Assembly: GCA_946498245.1 (NCBI GenBank)
Contig: CAMMNN010000039.1
Coordinates: 1-33,459 of the forward strand
Direction of reading: 5' to 3'
DNA from: an uncultured Clostridium sp.
GTDB taxonomy: Bacteria; Bacillota; Clostridia; Lachnospirales; Lachnospiraceae
Length of the DNA stretch: 33,459 bases
The notes beneath the pieces are model-generated. The model ran no database searches, was not told the origin of the DNA, and saw nothing but the letters and a program-made list of their open reading frames with translations. Within the stretch, counting starts at the first letter, position 1; each line of letters opens with the position of its first letter. Made by a program: the position numbers and the translations under genes. Below, one piece after another: positions 14,806 to 22,470 of the stretch.

Positions 14806-17007
14806 TTATTCGTTTTTCAATCGGTCTTCTTCTGTTTTCAGATCCTGCCGGACAAAATCAGGCGTCTTTCCCTGTACAAAATTCCCTACAACCTCTGTCC
14901 GGGTTCCATTGCCGTTTTTAATGGTGACGCGAACCAAGGGAGAATCCACTTTGGAGAAGAAATTCATGCCGCCGTATTCACTTAACGTAAAGGCAGACAG
15001 AATCTCTTTCATTTTTGCCCCGTCTTCATAGGTAACTACATAATCAATATAGTTGGCATAGGAAATTTCCCCGCTTCCCGGGCGAATCTCTTCAAAGGAA
15101 TCCTCTACTTCAATTTTTTCAACCTCAACATCGTACCAGGCCCTTTCCGGATCCATTCCGGCTTCCTTTAAAATGGCCAGAGTTTTTGCAAAGGAAGGAT
15201 ATACCGGATAGAAACCGCCTCCCTGGCTCCAACTGTCGTAATAATAGTCTTCCTCTTTGGCTTTCATATCCAAATAAGACGTCTCCAGTTCATTGAGGAA
15301 TCGAATGGTAGCCACCGGATTTTCTTTTGCCATAGTGTCAATATCTAAAGCCCGCAGCTCTTCCTGATATGCAGCCAGCAGCTCTTTGGCCTGCTCCGAT
15401 TCCAGCTCTCCTGTCTGGATAATCACGCCGTCGCTTCCCACCTTGTACTCCGCCTTTACTACCTCGTCGGCCCTTCGGCTCAAAACCGGATACTTCCCGT
15501 CCTGATATGCCGGATCGTTCCACAGCTCTTTTACGGAATCCAGCACAAGGGACAGAGGCAGGTTATAGCTTCTCTGAACTGTCCGTCCGCTCTTCAGGGT
15601 ATAGCAGACATTTACAAAGGTCCAATAATCCTCTTCCAAAAGTTCTTCATCGCCTCTGAGAGTGCTCTCGATTCCCTTAGCCGCAATTTCCAAAATCGGA
15701 TCGATACTGGTCACCTTCATGTTTTCTGATAAGTATTCCTGATTATATCCTTGCCTGAGGATCAGATTTCCCTGGCCATCCTCGGCGATTTCATCATAAG
15801 TAATCCAGTAATCTCTTCCCAAATCAATGGCAGCTTCCGCCACTTTATCTCCTTCCGGCAGATAAACGTCATATCCCATCCAGTCGCCCTCAAAGCAAAG
15901 CAGCACACCAAGCCCTGCTGCGGCGCAGACGGCAAGCTGAATCTTATGGGAAAACAGCTTTCGGAAATCAAAATGGTAGATAATCTCTACAATGCAGTGG
16001 CACAGCACTGTTCCGGCCACACTGCCGAACACAGCCCAGCCGACGGTAGACTGAAGACTCCAGAAAAATAATCCCCCCATCATTCCAAAGAGGAAAACAA
16101 GGGCGATACGGATCACCGGCTTTGTAGGAGCGAAGGCCATGGCCTTTCCCGCCGCCTCAGAAGGCCGCTGCCGGTGTAATATCAAAGAAATAGCGGTAAT
16201 AACCGCCGCTGCCGCTCCGCTTCCAAAAAGCAGCAGGCTGCACCCTTCCCCTACGGACAGTTTTCCATAAGCCATAAAGTAATCAGCCGCCGGCGACAGC
16301 TTCACCAAAAACTCGCCAATCGTTGTCTTACCGGCCCAAGTGGAATAGGTATGGAAAAAGGTAGAGAAATATCCATCTAATATAGCTCCCAGAACGGGGA
16401 AATAGATGAAAAATACCAAGCTTCCCAGCAGTCCTACAACAAGATTTCCCGTCAGTACCATGGCCAGAACCGTAGCGCTGTAAATAAACCAGAAATACAG
16501 CATATGAAAACTCCAGCCCAAAAGTCCGGAGGACAAAACCTTCCCCACATCTGTCCCATAGCCTGCGGCCACCCCGGCGGAAAGGATCAGGCATACCAGA
16601 TAAGAGACAGCCGGAATCAAAATTCCCGTTAAAAAGGACACGGAGAAAAGCATTTCCCGTTTTACCGGAACGCTGTGGTAAAAATCCACTTTTCTTTTAT
16701 TATGGAGATAAGAAAAGCTGGCAGCCCCGCAGACTATGGCCGCTGCAAAAATCAGGAAGACAATGAGCCCGTCTCCCGATGAAGAGACGTAGCTTTCCGC
16801 CGCTTCGGAAAGAAACTGGCTGCGGGATAAAACCATAACGGTTCCTCTCTCTACCATCCTGTCGTATCTCTCCGCGCTGCTGCTTAATTTTAATGCAATT
16901 CCTACAGGAAAGGCAAAGAAAAACGTCAGCAGAGAAAGGGCAGCCAGCCATAATTTTCTCTTCCATTCTTCTTTTAACAATTTAAAGAATAAGTTTTTTG
17001 ATGTCAT
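14806..17007 (-). CDS. ABC-2-type permease with large C-terminal extracytoplasmic domain
   Basis: A 733-residue membrane protein. The N-terminal half has seven or more helices, at about 20-40, 80-98, 118-150, 170-205, 245-265, 285-335 and 350-370. Residues from about 375 to the end form a soluble, charged domain with repeated acidic stretches, probably outside the membrane. I believe related permeases carry a DUF6449 domain there, but this was not checked. The start at 17007 has GGAGGTGG six bases upstream, inside the end of the ATPase gene (26-base overlap), so the two are translationally coupled. With the GntR repressor and ATPase it makes a YtrA-YtrB-like exporter or sensor unit, a type linked in Bacillus to responses to cell-wall-active antibiotics. 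The substrate is unknown. Confidence 0.82.
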   Translation of the reverse strand: MTSKNLFFKLLKEEWKRKLWLAALSLLTFFFAFPVGIALKLSSSAERYDRMVERGTVMVLSRSQFLSEAAESYVSSSGDGLIVFLIFAAAIVCGAASFSYLHNKRKVDFYHSVPVKREMLFSVSFLTGILIPAVSYLVCLILSAGVAAGYGTDVGKVLSSGLLGWSFHMLYFWFIYSATVLAMVLTGNLVVGLLGSLVFFIYFPVLGAILDGYFSTFFHTYSTWAGKTTIGEFLVKLSPAADYFMAYGKLSVGEGCSLLLFGSGAAAAVITAISLILHRQRPSEAAGKAMAFAPTKPVIRIALVFLFGMMGGLFFWSLQSTVGWAVFGSVAGTVLCHCIVEIIYHFDFRKLFSHKIQLAVCAAAGLGVLLCFEGDWMGYDVYLPEGDKVAEAAIDLGRDYWITYDEIAEDGQGNLILRQGYNQEYLSENMKVTSIDPILEIAAKGIESTLRGDEELLEEDYWTFVNVCYTLKSGRTVQRSYNLPLSLVLDSVKELWNDPAYQDGKYPVLSRRADEVVKAEYKVGSDGVIIQTGELESEQAKELLAAYQEELRALDIDTMAKENPVATIRFLNELETSYLDMKAKEEDYYYDSWSQGGGFYPVYPSFAKTLAILKEAGMDPERAWYDVEVEKIEVEDSFEEIRPGSGEISYANYIDYVVTYEDGAKMKEILSAFTLSEYGGMNFFSKVDSPLVRVTIKNGNGTRTEVVGNFVQGKTPDFVRQDLKTEEDRLKNE

Positions 17008-17881
17008 AACCAGCCACCTCCGTTTCACTGATAAAGATTTCTTCCAGAGACAGGGGAATCAGCTCAAAAAAGATGGGTTCATACACAGCCATCTGCGCTT
17101 CCACTTCTTCCCGTTTTCCTCTGATTGTAAGGGTTGCGAGACTTCCTCTTTTTTCTGTCTTAATTATCTCCAGGCCCTTTATTTCTTCCGGCTCCATTCC
17201 CGGCTTTAATACGCACTGGACTTTATGAATATTCAGCTTCATCTCATCCAGATCCTTTGACAGCAAGATTCCGCCTTTATGGAGAAGGCCCACATGATCG
17301 CAAATATCTTCCAGCTCCCTGAGATTGTGGGAAGCGATAATGGGCGTCAGATTTCTCTCTTCCATATCCCCTGCAAAAATACTTTTTACTGTCTGGCGCA
17401 TAACCGGATCCAGGCCGTCAAAGGTTTCGTCGCAGAAAAGGTAGTCCGTATTGGCGCAAATGCCGCAGATCACGGATACCTGCTTTTTCATTCCTTTGGA
17501 AAAGGTATTGATTTTACGCTTTTCGTCCAGACCGAAATCCTTAATCAGCTTATGGAACCGCTCCTGGTTAAAGTTCCGGTAAACGATCCGGTAATACTCC
17601 ATCATTTCCAAGGGCGTGGCATTATTAAAAAAGTACTGTTCGTCAGAGATATAAAAAAACCGTTCCTTGGCTTTCACGTTTTCAAAAACCGGTTCTCCGT
17701 CAATGGTAATGGTTCCCTCGTCAGGTTTTAACACCCCTCCTGCCAGTCTGAGAAAGGTACTCTTCCCCGCCCCGTTAGTTCCGATGAGTCCAAAAACACT
17801 TCCGTCCCGTATGGTAGCGCTGATATGATCCACAGCCACAATATCGTCAAAGCGTTTTGTTACTCCCGCCGCTTCAATCAT
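16982..17881 (-). CDS. ABC transporter ATP-binding protein, YtrB-like
   Basis: A 299-residue cytoplasmic ATPase partnering the permease downstream. The Walker A motif GTNGAGKS is at 34-41 (Lys40). The signature is the degenerate FSKGMKKQ instead of LSGGQ, common in ABC-2 export ATPases. Walker B is YLFCDETFDGLD and the switch His is in IIASHNLRE. A C-terminal extension of about 85 residues follows the catalytic domain. The ATG at 17881 is preferred to one at 17887 because AGGAGG is eight bases before the former and only two before the latter. It overlaps the GntR stop codon by eight bases. The order repressor, ATPase, permease is that of YtrA-type operons. Confidence 0.9.
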   Translation of the reverse strand: MIEAAGVTKRFDDIVAVDHISATIRDGSVFGLIGTNGAGKSTFLRLAGGVLKPDEGTITIDGEPVFENVKAKERFFYISDEQYFFNNATPLEMMEYYRIVYRNFNQERFHKLIKDFGLDEKRKINTFSKGMKKQVSVICGICANTDYLFCDETFDGLDPVMRQTVKSIFAGDMEERNLTPIIASHNLRELEDICDHVGLLHKGGILLSKDLDEMKLNIHKVQCVLKPGMEPEEIKGLEIIKTEKRGSLATLTIRGKREEVEAQMAVYEPIFFELIPLSLEEIFISETEVAGYDIKKLIL

Positions 17882-18284
17882 TCTCATTCCCTCCTGTCTG
17901 ATCTTCGTTTCCGGAAAACGCCGTTTCCGCCCCGGATGCAGCCTCTTTTAATATCTTCTCTTTGGAAACTCCCAAAAGGGCGGCTTCCCGGGCGGCGTTT
18001 CTTACATTCTCACAAGCCTCCTGCTGCCGCAGCTCTTTCAGTTTCCTGCTGTCCGCCACAAAACTGCCCTTGCCTTTTACTGAGTAGATATATCCCTGCC
18101 TTTCCAGCTCCGTATAGGCTCTCTGAATGGTATTGGGATTAATGGACAGGGCCACAGCCATATTCCGTACTGACGGAAGCTGACTGTCTTCCTGCAGTGC
18201 GCCCACTAATATCATAGACGCCAGCTTTTCCGTTACCTGTTCATAGATAGGCCGCCGTTCCTTATAATCCAGTTCTATCAGCAT
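17874..18284 (-). CDS. GntR-family repressor, YtrA subfamily
   Basis: A 136-residue DNA-binding protein. The winged helix-turn-helix (about 8-75) has PIYEQVTEKLASMI, LPSVRNMAVALSINPNTIQRAYTELERQGYIYS and GKGSFVA, the GntR landmarks. The short C-terminus (about 60 residues, no ligand domain of FadR/HutC size) places it in the YtrA subfamily. GGAGG is five bases before the ATG. It is the first gene of the ABC operon and probably represses it through the palindrome at 18331-18351, which lies over the transcription start. It is likely released by an envelope stress or a ligand, as for YtrA; the signal here is unknown. Confidence 0.92.
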   Translation of the reverse strand: MLIELDYKERRPIYEQVTEKLASMILVGALQEDSQLPSVRNMAVALSINPNTIQRAYTELERQGYIYSVKGKGSFVADSRKLKELRQQEACENVRNAAREAALLGVSKEKILKEAASGAETAFSGNEDQTGGNEND

Positions 18285-18330
18285 CCCTGCCTCCTTTCCG
18301 GTTACTGCGAAATCGCCTTATCGTACCAAC

Positions 18331-18377
18331 TGTATTATTTATATTAATACACTAGCACAGGAATCCTTCCCTGTAAA
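18331..18377 (-). promoter_or_regulatory. Promoter and palindromic operator of the YtrA-type operon
   Basis: On the minus strand TTTACA (18372-18377) and TAGTGT (18349-18354) are 17 bases apart, with TGC before the -10. A palindrome with 7-bp arms TGTATTA/TAATACA (18331-18351) overlaps the end of the -10 and the start site. That is the expected place for autorepression by the adjacent GntR protein. Confidence 0.65.
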
Positions 18378-18487
18378 CAAAAGATTTCTTACAAATTTAT
18401 GAACCGTTGTATTCCTTTACCAATTGTCGCAGTTCAGCCATGCCATTCATAATTTGGCGGATTCCTCTGTATTTTTCACGTTGGCTG

Positions 18488-18496
18488 TGGTATGAT
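18488..18496 (+). promoter_or_regulatory. Extended -10 promoter element of the bacteriohemerythrin gene
   Basis: TGGTATGAT forms an extended -10, with no clear -35 upstream. The leader between it and the start codon contains a GGCTGC/GCAGCC hairpin at about 18515-18532. The rest of the 18378-18487 gap shows no recognisable feature. Confidence 0.45.
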
Positions 18497-18554
18497 GGAA
18501 AGAGACTAAAAACTGGCTGCGCCGCTGCAGCCGCCACAAGAAGGGAGAAAAAAG

Positions 18555-18977
18555 ATGTACGCAGAATTTGACGACTCCTTAGTTACAGGAAATGATTTGA
18601 TTGATTCCCAGCATAAAGAATTAATCGACAAAATCAATGCTCTGCTGGTAAAATGCGAAAATCAGTCTGACAAGGCCGGAGCCATCCGAATGCTGGATTA
18701 CCTGTCAGATTATACGGAATTTCATTTCAGCGCCGAAGAAAAGCTCCAGGAAGAAATCAGCTATCCCGGAATCAACGAACACAAAGCAAAACACCAGGAG
18801 CTGCGTCAGGCCGTGGCCGAACTTCACGAAATGCTGGAAGAGCAGGAAGGGCCTACGGAAGAATTTACCCAACAGGTACAAAAGCAGGTTGTAGAATGGC
18901 TCTATTACCATATCAAAACCTTCGACCGTTCCGTAGCCGAATACAAATACATGAATAGCAACCCGGAAATTATATAA
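18555..18977 (+). CDS. Bacteriohemerythrin
   Basis: A 140-residue four-helix, non-heme diiron O2-binding protein, cytoplasmic. All seven iron ligands are in place: His20 (DSQHKELID), His57 and Glu61 (FHFSAEE), His76 and His80 (EHKAKH), His119 and Asp124 (YYHIKTFD). The start has GGGAG about eight bases upstream. In anaerobes such single-domain proteins bind or buffer traces of oxygen, which fits a strict anaerobe with an oxygen-sensitive pyruvate:ferredoxin oxidoreductase. It is preceded by its own extended -10 element and is not in an evident operon. The family call is very secure; the exact role (sensing, storage or delivery) is not shown. Confidence 0.95.
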   Translation: MYAEFDDSLVTGNDLIDSQHKELIDKINALLVKCENQSDKAGAIRMLDYLSDYTEFHFSAEEKLQEEISYPGINEHKAKHQELRQAVAELHEMLEEQEGPTEEFTQQVQKQVVEWLYYHIKTFDRSVAEYKYMNSNPEII

Positions 18978-19048
18978 AGCTTAACGGGCCAGTACTGTTT
19001 CATTTCTTGTCCGGATGGCTCATGAAAAAGCATGGAAGGGGAAAATAA

Positions 19049-19309
19049 ATGCCGGAAATCAGTTTATTTTATGGCATCAGAATCACCATGTACTGGGAGG
19101 ATCACAATCCACCGCATTTTCACGCAGAATACGGAAAATACAAAGCTATATTTGACATTGAAGATGGAATCATTATAAATGGAATTTTGCCAAGGCGACA
19201 GCTAAAATTTGTCCTTGCATGGGCGGAAATTCACAAAGATGAATTAATGCAGAACTGGGAGCTTGCAAAAGATAACAAGCCGTTAAATCGAATTAACCCT
19301 TTGATGTAG
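19049..19309 (+). CDS. DUF4160 family small protein
   Basis: An 86-residue protein whose first 30 residues carry the DUF4160 hallmark: a start of PEISLFYGIRITMYWEDHNPP followed by HFHAEY. His19, His23 and His25 form a cluster that could bind metal or act in catalysis. GGAAGGGG precedes the ATG. The gene is followed after 11 bases by a DUF2442 gene, a pairing seen in many bacteria and sometimes proposed to be toxin-antitoxin-like; no activity has been shown to my knowledge. No promoter is obvious between it and the bacteriohemerythrin gene 71 bases upstream. Confidence 0.82.
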   Translation: MPEISLFYGIRITMYWEDHNPPHFHAEYGKYKAIFDIEDGIIINGILPRRQLKFVLAWAEIHKDELMQNWELAKDNKPLNRINPLM

Positions 19310-19320
19310 GAGGAAATTGT

Positions 19321-19632
19321 ATGAAAAGACAGAATTTGGATTATCAATATTTCTTCCCGGAAGTGTTTCAGGCTGTAGCCGGCGAAAATTATACCGTCTA
19401 CGCCTATATGAATGACGGCAGTGTCAGATTGTATGATGCAAAACCGTTAATCCAGAAAGGCGGTATTTTCCAAAAAATAGCAGATGAAACGGTATTTAAA
19501 GAAACCCTGACCGTTTTAAACCATTCCATTGCATGGGATATAAATGGAAATCGTGATGAATATCACTGCATCGACATTGATCCTTTCGACGTTTTCAAAA
19601 GTCCTATTGTACAAGACGGTATTTGGGCGTAA
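19321..19632 (+). CDS. DUF2442 family small protein
   Basis: A 103-residue protein with the DUF2442 pattern: a conserved stretch YTVYAYMNDGSVRLYDAKPLI followed by a region ending in SIAWDINGNRDEYHCIDIDP (about 68-88). AGGAGG lies eight bases before the ATG. It is the second gene of a tight two-gene unit with the DUF4160 gene. DUF2442 proteins are small beta-rich proteins that may bind the DUF4160 partner or DNA; this is not established. The unit ends at a strong hairpin terminator. Confidence 0.82.
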   Translation: MKRQNLDYQYFFPEVFQAVAGENYTVYAYMNDGSVRLYDAKPLIQKGGIFQKIADETVFKETLTVLNHSIAWDINGNRDEYHCIDIDPFDVFKSPIVQDGIWA

Positions 19633-19664
19633 ATATTTTTCTATGCTTTTTATTCTGCACTACA

Positions 19665-19711
19665 AGAGCCGGAAAGTCCGCTGTATCTGCGGCCTCCCGG
19701 CTCTCTTTTTT
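19665..19711. terminator. Terminator between DUF2442 and mupG-like genes
   Basis: AGAGCCGG (19665-19672) pairs with CCGGCTCT (19697-19704), with an inner CCGC/GCGG stem, followed by CTTTTTT on the plus strand. It lies between two convergent genes. The minus side has only a weak T-run. Confidence 0.88.
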
Positions 19712-19712
19712 C

Positions 19713-20807
19713 CTATTTAATAATTTCAAAAATATGATCCGGCCGCTTCTCCATCTCGTCCAGAATCCGCAGATCCGTATCTGCTACCCGGCCCACATAG
19801 TTTCTCTGGCCGTCGTTTTCGATCTCTGTCAGGACAACCTCTACTTCCCCTCTGTAATGGCTCAGATTGTCGTTGACCACCAAAATATCCCCTCTGACAA
19901 AGGTTTTCTTCTGGCAGGGGCGTACAGGTACCGGCGTATTTTTAAAGTCCAGTCTGGGGAAGCTGGAGCGAATGTAGTATTCGCTGGCGTCGTTTCTTCC
20001 GGCATGTTTGTGGCCGTAGACAGCGAACTTCTCCGCTTCCGTCAGATCCGGCTCCGCTTCCATCCGGACCGTGGTATTGGCTCTGTTGACAGACGCCATC
20101 AGCTTTAATTCCTCTTCAGACGCATAGGCATTTCCGATAATAATATCGTCTACCACACCGCAGGCCACCATATGGCGGGTCTGGGCGTCAATGGGAAGAT
20201 TCCTGTCCGCTTCCAGAGTGGGAAGGCCCTGGTACACCGGCCAGGGGCCGAAGGTTTCCGGCTGGCGGCTGGTGACGAAAGCGGCCAGAGGCAGGCCCAG
20301 CAAGCTCCAGTTAGCGTTAAACCGGTCAAAGGTCTTCTGGCTCAGTCCGGAGTAGCGTTCCGGATAGAAATTATGGCATATGGTCATATTTCTCCGGTCA
20401 GCCCCGTGCTCTATGAGACGCCCTACATTGGTATCGGAGCTTCCGTTAAACTCGATTTTGATTCCATAGGGATTTCTGGTCAAAAGAGCGTCCTGGAAAT
20501 CATCAAAATGGCCGTCCAGACGGATAATGTCTACGCCCAGATCGTAAAATACAGACAGATCTGAGGGAGAAGCCCCCAAAGCGTCAAAGACCTCCGGATT
20601 GGTGTCTACGGCTACTGTAAATCCCAGCTCGTGGGCCTTTTTCATGAAAGCCCCAAATTCTTTCCTTACCACTTCAATATCCCGGCTGGCAGACAAAAGG
20701 CAGGTAAAAATCCTGCTGAAGCCTAACTTTGCCGCCATTTCCATATATGCAAAATCCTTTTCCTGGGTAGAGTGTTCCGGATAAATTGAGATTCCTAATT
20801 TTCCCAT
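19713..20807 (-). CDS. MupG/DUF871-type 6-phospho-glycosidase
   Basis: A 364-residue cytoplasmic protein matching DUF871 along its length, beginning GKLGISIYPEHSTQEKDFAY. A TIM barrel runs to about 240 (FTVAVDTNPEVF, DIIRLDGHF, GIKIEFNGSSDTN), followed by a small beta domain (about 245-360). The characterised member MupG of Staphylococcus aureus (GH170) splits MurNAc-6-phosphate-GlcNAc during peptidoglycan turnover, so a 6-phospho-sugar substrate made by the PTS of this operon is likely. The start has AAGGAG seven bases upstream. It is the last gene of the PTS operon, 43 bases after the YitT-like gene. No MurQ etherase is in the window, so a muramic acid substrate is only one possibility; another N-acetylated phospho-disaccharide is equally open. 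Confidence 0.85.
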   Translation of the reverse strand: MGKLGISIYPEHSTQEKDFAYMEMAAKLGFSRIFTCLLSASRDIEVVRKEFGAFMKKAHELGFTVAVDTNPEVFDALGASPSDLSVFYDLGVDIIRLDGHFDDFQDALLTRNPYGIKIEFNGSSDTNVGRLIEHGADRRNMTICHNFYPERYSGLSQKTFDRFNANWSLLGLPLAAFVTSRQPETFGPWPVYQGLPTLEADRNLPIDAQTRHMVACGVVDDIIIGNAYASEEELKLMASVNRANTTVRMEAEPDLTEAEKFAVYGHKHAGRNDASEYYIRSSFPRLDFKNTPVPVRPCQKKTFVRGDILVVNDNLSHYRGEVEVVLTEIENDGQRNYVGRVADTDLRILDEMEKRPDHIFEIIK

Positions 20808-20850
20808 ACGATTTCTCCTTCTTACTGCGCTTCCTTTTCTGCCGTTTTCT

Positions 20851-21717
20851 TTATTCCAGGGGCTTCTGGTAAAATCCTCCGTAAAAGGTTTCCGTCGGCA
20901 GTACGTTTATAATTACGTGGGGATCCTGCTTCTGCATCAGCGCTACAATATCGCTGACCTCATAAGAGGACACTACCGTATGAAGCAGACTCATTTTCTG
21001 ATTGCTGTATCCCCCGTAGCCCTCCAGAACCGAAAGTCCGTGGCGGTAATTGCTTACGTAAGCGTTAATGACCGGTTCCGGCCTGTGAGTGGTGATCTGA
21101 AGGGTAACCCGTTTATAGCGGTGGTAAAACGATTCAATGGTCCTGGTAGACAGAAACTGGAACAAAATGGAATACCCCGCGTAGAGCCAGCCGAAAATGG
21201 CCCCAAAAATGCAAAGCATACAGCAGTTAAACACAAATACGTACTGCCAGATGGATTTGCCTTTCTTATTGGATACGTACAGGGCAATAAAATCGGTTCC
21301 TGCCGTAGACGCGTTTCCCTTGAGAGCGATTACAATGGCCATTCCGTAGGTAAAGCCGCCAAAGCAGACATTTAAAAGCACATCATCAAAAAGGGGCTGG
21401 AATGTGCAGACTTTCAGGAAAAAGCTGGCCAAAAATACCTGAATCATGGAAAAGATTACAAACTTTTTCCCAATGTGCTTGTAGCAGAAAATAGCCACCG
21501 GCACATTGAGGGCAATCATACCCAGGGAAGTGGAAAAGCTGAATCCGAAAAGGGAGGTGATTTTATCTACCAGCACTGCCACCCCTGTAAATCCACTGGA
21601 CAGGATCTGGGCCGGCGTCAGGAATGTCTGCATGGCAAACGCCTGAAGAAGACCGGAGCAAATAACCGCCAGAGTCGTAAATCCATATCTTTTTACATCT
21701 TGTATATCCCATTTCAT
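20851..21717 (-). CDS. YitT-family membrane protein (DUF161/DUF2179)
   Basis: A 288-residue protein with about five to six membrane helices in residues 10-190 and a soluble C-terminal DUF2179 domain (about 200-285: QITTHRPEPVINAYVSNYRHGLSVLEGYGGYS). This is the YitT architecture. The family has no settled function; transport has been suggested. Its ATG overlaps the CutC-like stop codon by four bases (ATGA), showing translational coupling. Its place within a PTS and glycosidase operon suggests that it moves a product or co-substrate, such as an amino acid or sugar, but this is inference. Confidence 0.9.
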   Translation of the reverse strand: MKWDIQDVKRYGFTTLAVICSGLLQAFAMQTFLTPAQILSSGFTGVAVLVDKITSLFGFSFSTSLGMIALNVPVAIFCYKHIGKKFVIFSMIQVFLASFFLKVCTFQPLFDDVLLNVCFGGFTYGMAIVIALKGNASTAGTDFIALYVSNKKGKSIWQYVFVFNCCMLCIFGAIFGWLYAGYSILFQFLSTRTIESFYHRYKRVTLQITTHRPEPVINAYVSNYRHGLSVLEGYGGYSNQKMSLLHTVVSSYEVSDIVALMQKQDPHVIINVLPTETFYGGFYQKPLE

Positions 21718-22448
21718 AATTTCAGTTCAACCATCTTTCTTACCAATTCCCCGCTGACTCCGTCGTAATCGTCCTCATGAGGCGCCGGACCAAAGCTGTA
21801 GCCTACTTTTTCCCCTCTGGTGGTGGGATCCGTCACCCAATCCCTGCAGGAAGAGTGAACCTGGACAACGCCGGTTTTCTCCATCAGCTCTCTGGCATTG
21901 GAGGCATTGACGCCGCTTCCCGCCAGGATCTCAATCCTGTCCCCAAAGCGCTCCGTCAGTTCCTTTAACACCGGGCTTCCGTCCCAAGCCTTTTCCTCCA
22001 GGCCGCTGGTAAGGATCCGGTCTACTTTCAGTTCAATAAGCTTTTCCGCCGTTTCATAGGGGGCTTTTACACAGTCGAAAGCCCTGTGGAATACGGCTGT
22101 CTTTCCATAGCTGTGAATCAAGTCCACCATCTCTTTTGTCAGCTTTTCGTCCACCTGACCTTCCGGCGTCAGAAATCCAAAGGCCAGACCGTCGCTGCCG
22201 TGCTCCAGAAGCTCCTTTGCTTCCGCAAACATCTGGCGCACCTGAAGCTCTGTGTAGCAGAACCCGGCTCCTCTGGGCCTTACCATACAGATGACTTCCA
22301 GATCCGTTTCCGCTTTTACCATATCCAGGCACGCGGCCGTGGGAGTCAGCCCTCCCAAAAAGAGGGCTGAATTTAGTTCAATTCTCCTGGCTCCGCCTTT
22401 CCAGGCATTCCAGGCGTCTTCAAAACTTCCGCAGCAAATTTCCAGCAT
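21714..22448 (-). CDS. cutC: CutC-like TIM-barrel protein
   Basis: A 244-residue cytoplasmic protein of the CutC family (PF03932). Landmarks are MLEICCGSFEDAWNAWKGGARRIEL at the start, MVRPRGAGFCY (about 76-86), DGLAFGFL, VFHRAFD and ILTSGLEEKAWDG, ending in QVHSSCRD. The name comes from a copper-tolerance phenotype in Escherichia coli, but the structure is a TIM barrel and an enzyme role is suspected. Its presence in a sugar/amide degradation operon favours a metabolic function over copper handling here. The upstream gene stops 22 bases before; the ribosome binding site is a weak GGGAG eleven bases before the ATG. Confidence 0.9.
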   Translation of the reverse strand: MLEICCGSFEDAWNAWKGGARRIELNSALFLGGLTPTAACLDMVKAETDLEVICMVRPRGAGFCYTELQVRQMFAEAKELLEHGSDGLAFGFLTPEGQVDEKLTKEMVDLIHSYGKTAVFHRAFDCVKAPYETAEKLIELKVDRILTSGLEEKAWDGSPVLKELTERFGDRIEILAGSGVNASNARELMEKTGVVQVHSSCRDWVTDPTTRGEKVGYSFGPAPHEDDYDGVSGELVRKMVELKL

Positions 22449-22470
22449 ACTACTGCTCTCTCCCTTCTCT

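Noticed and set aside
18397..18540. Minus-strand open frame of about 47 codons in the gap before the bacteriohemerythrin gene
   Set aside because: It begins at a possible GTG with no convincing ribosome binding site, starts with a run of Ala codons from a hairpin, and runs across the hemerythrin promoter. Its C-terminal part looks protein-like, so a gene remnant cannot be fully excluded.
19022..19048. Eight-codon reading frame ending directly at the DUF4160 start codon
   Set aside because: Too short and without a ribosome binding site; the AAGGGG in it belongs to the DUF4160 gene.
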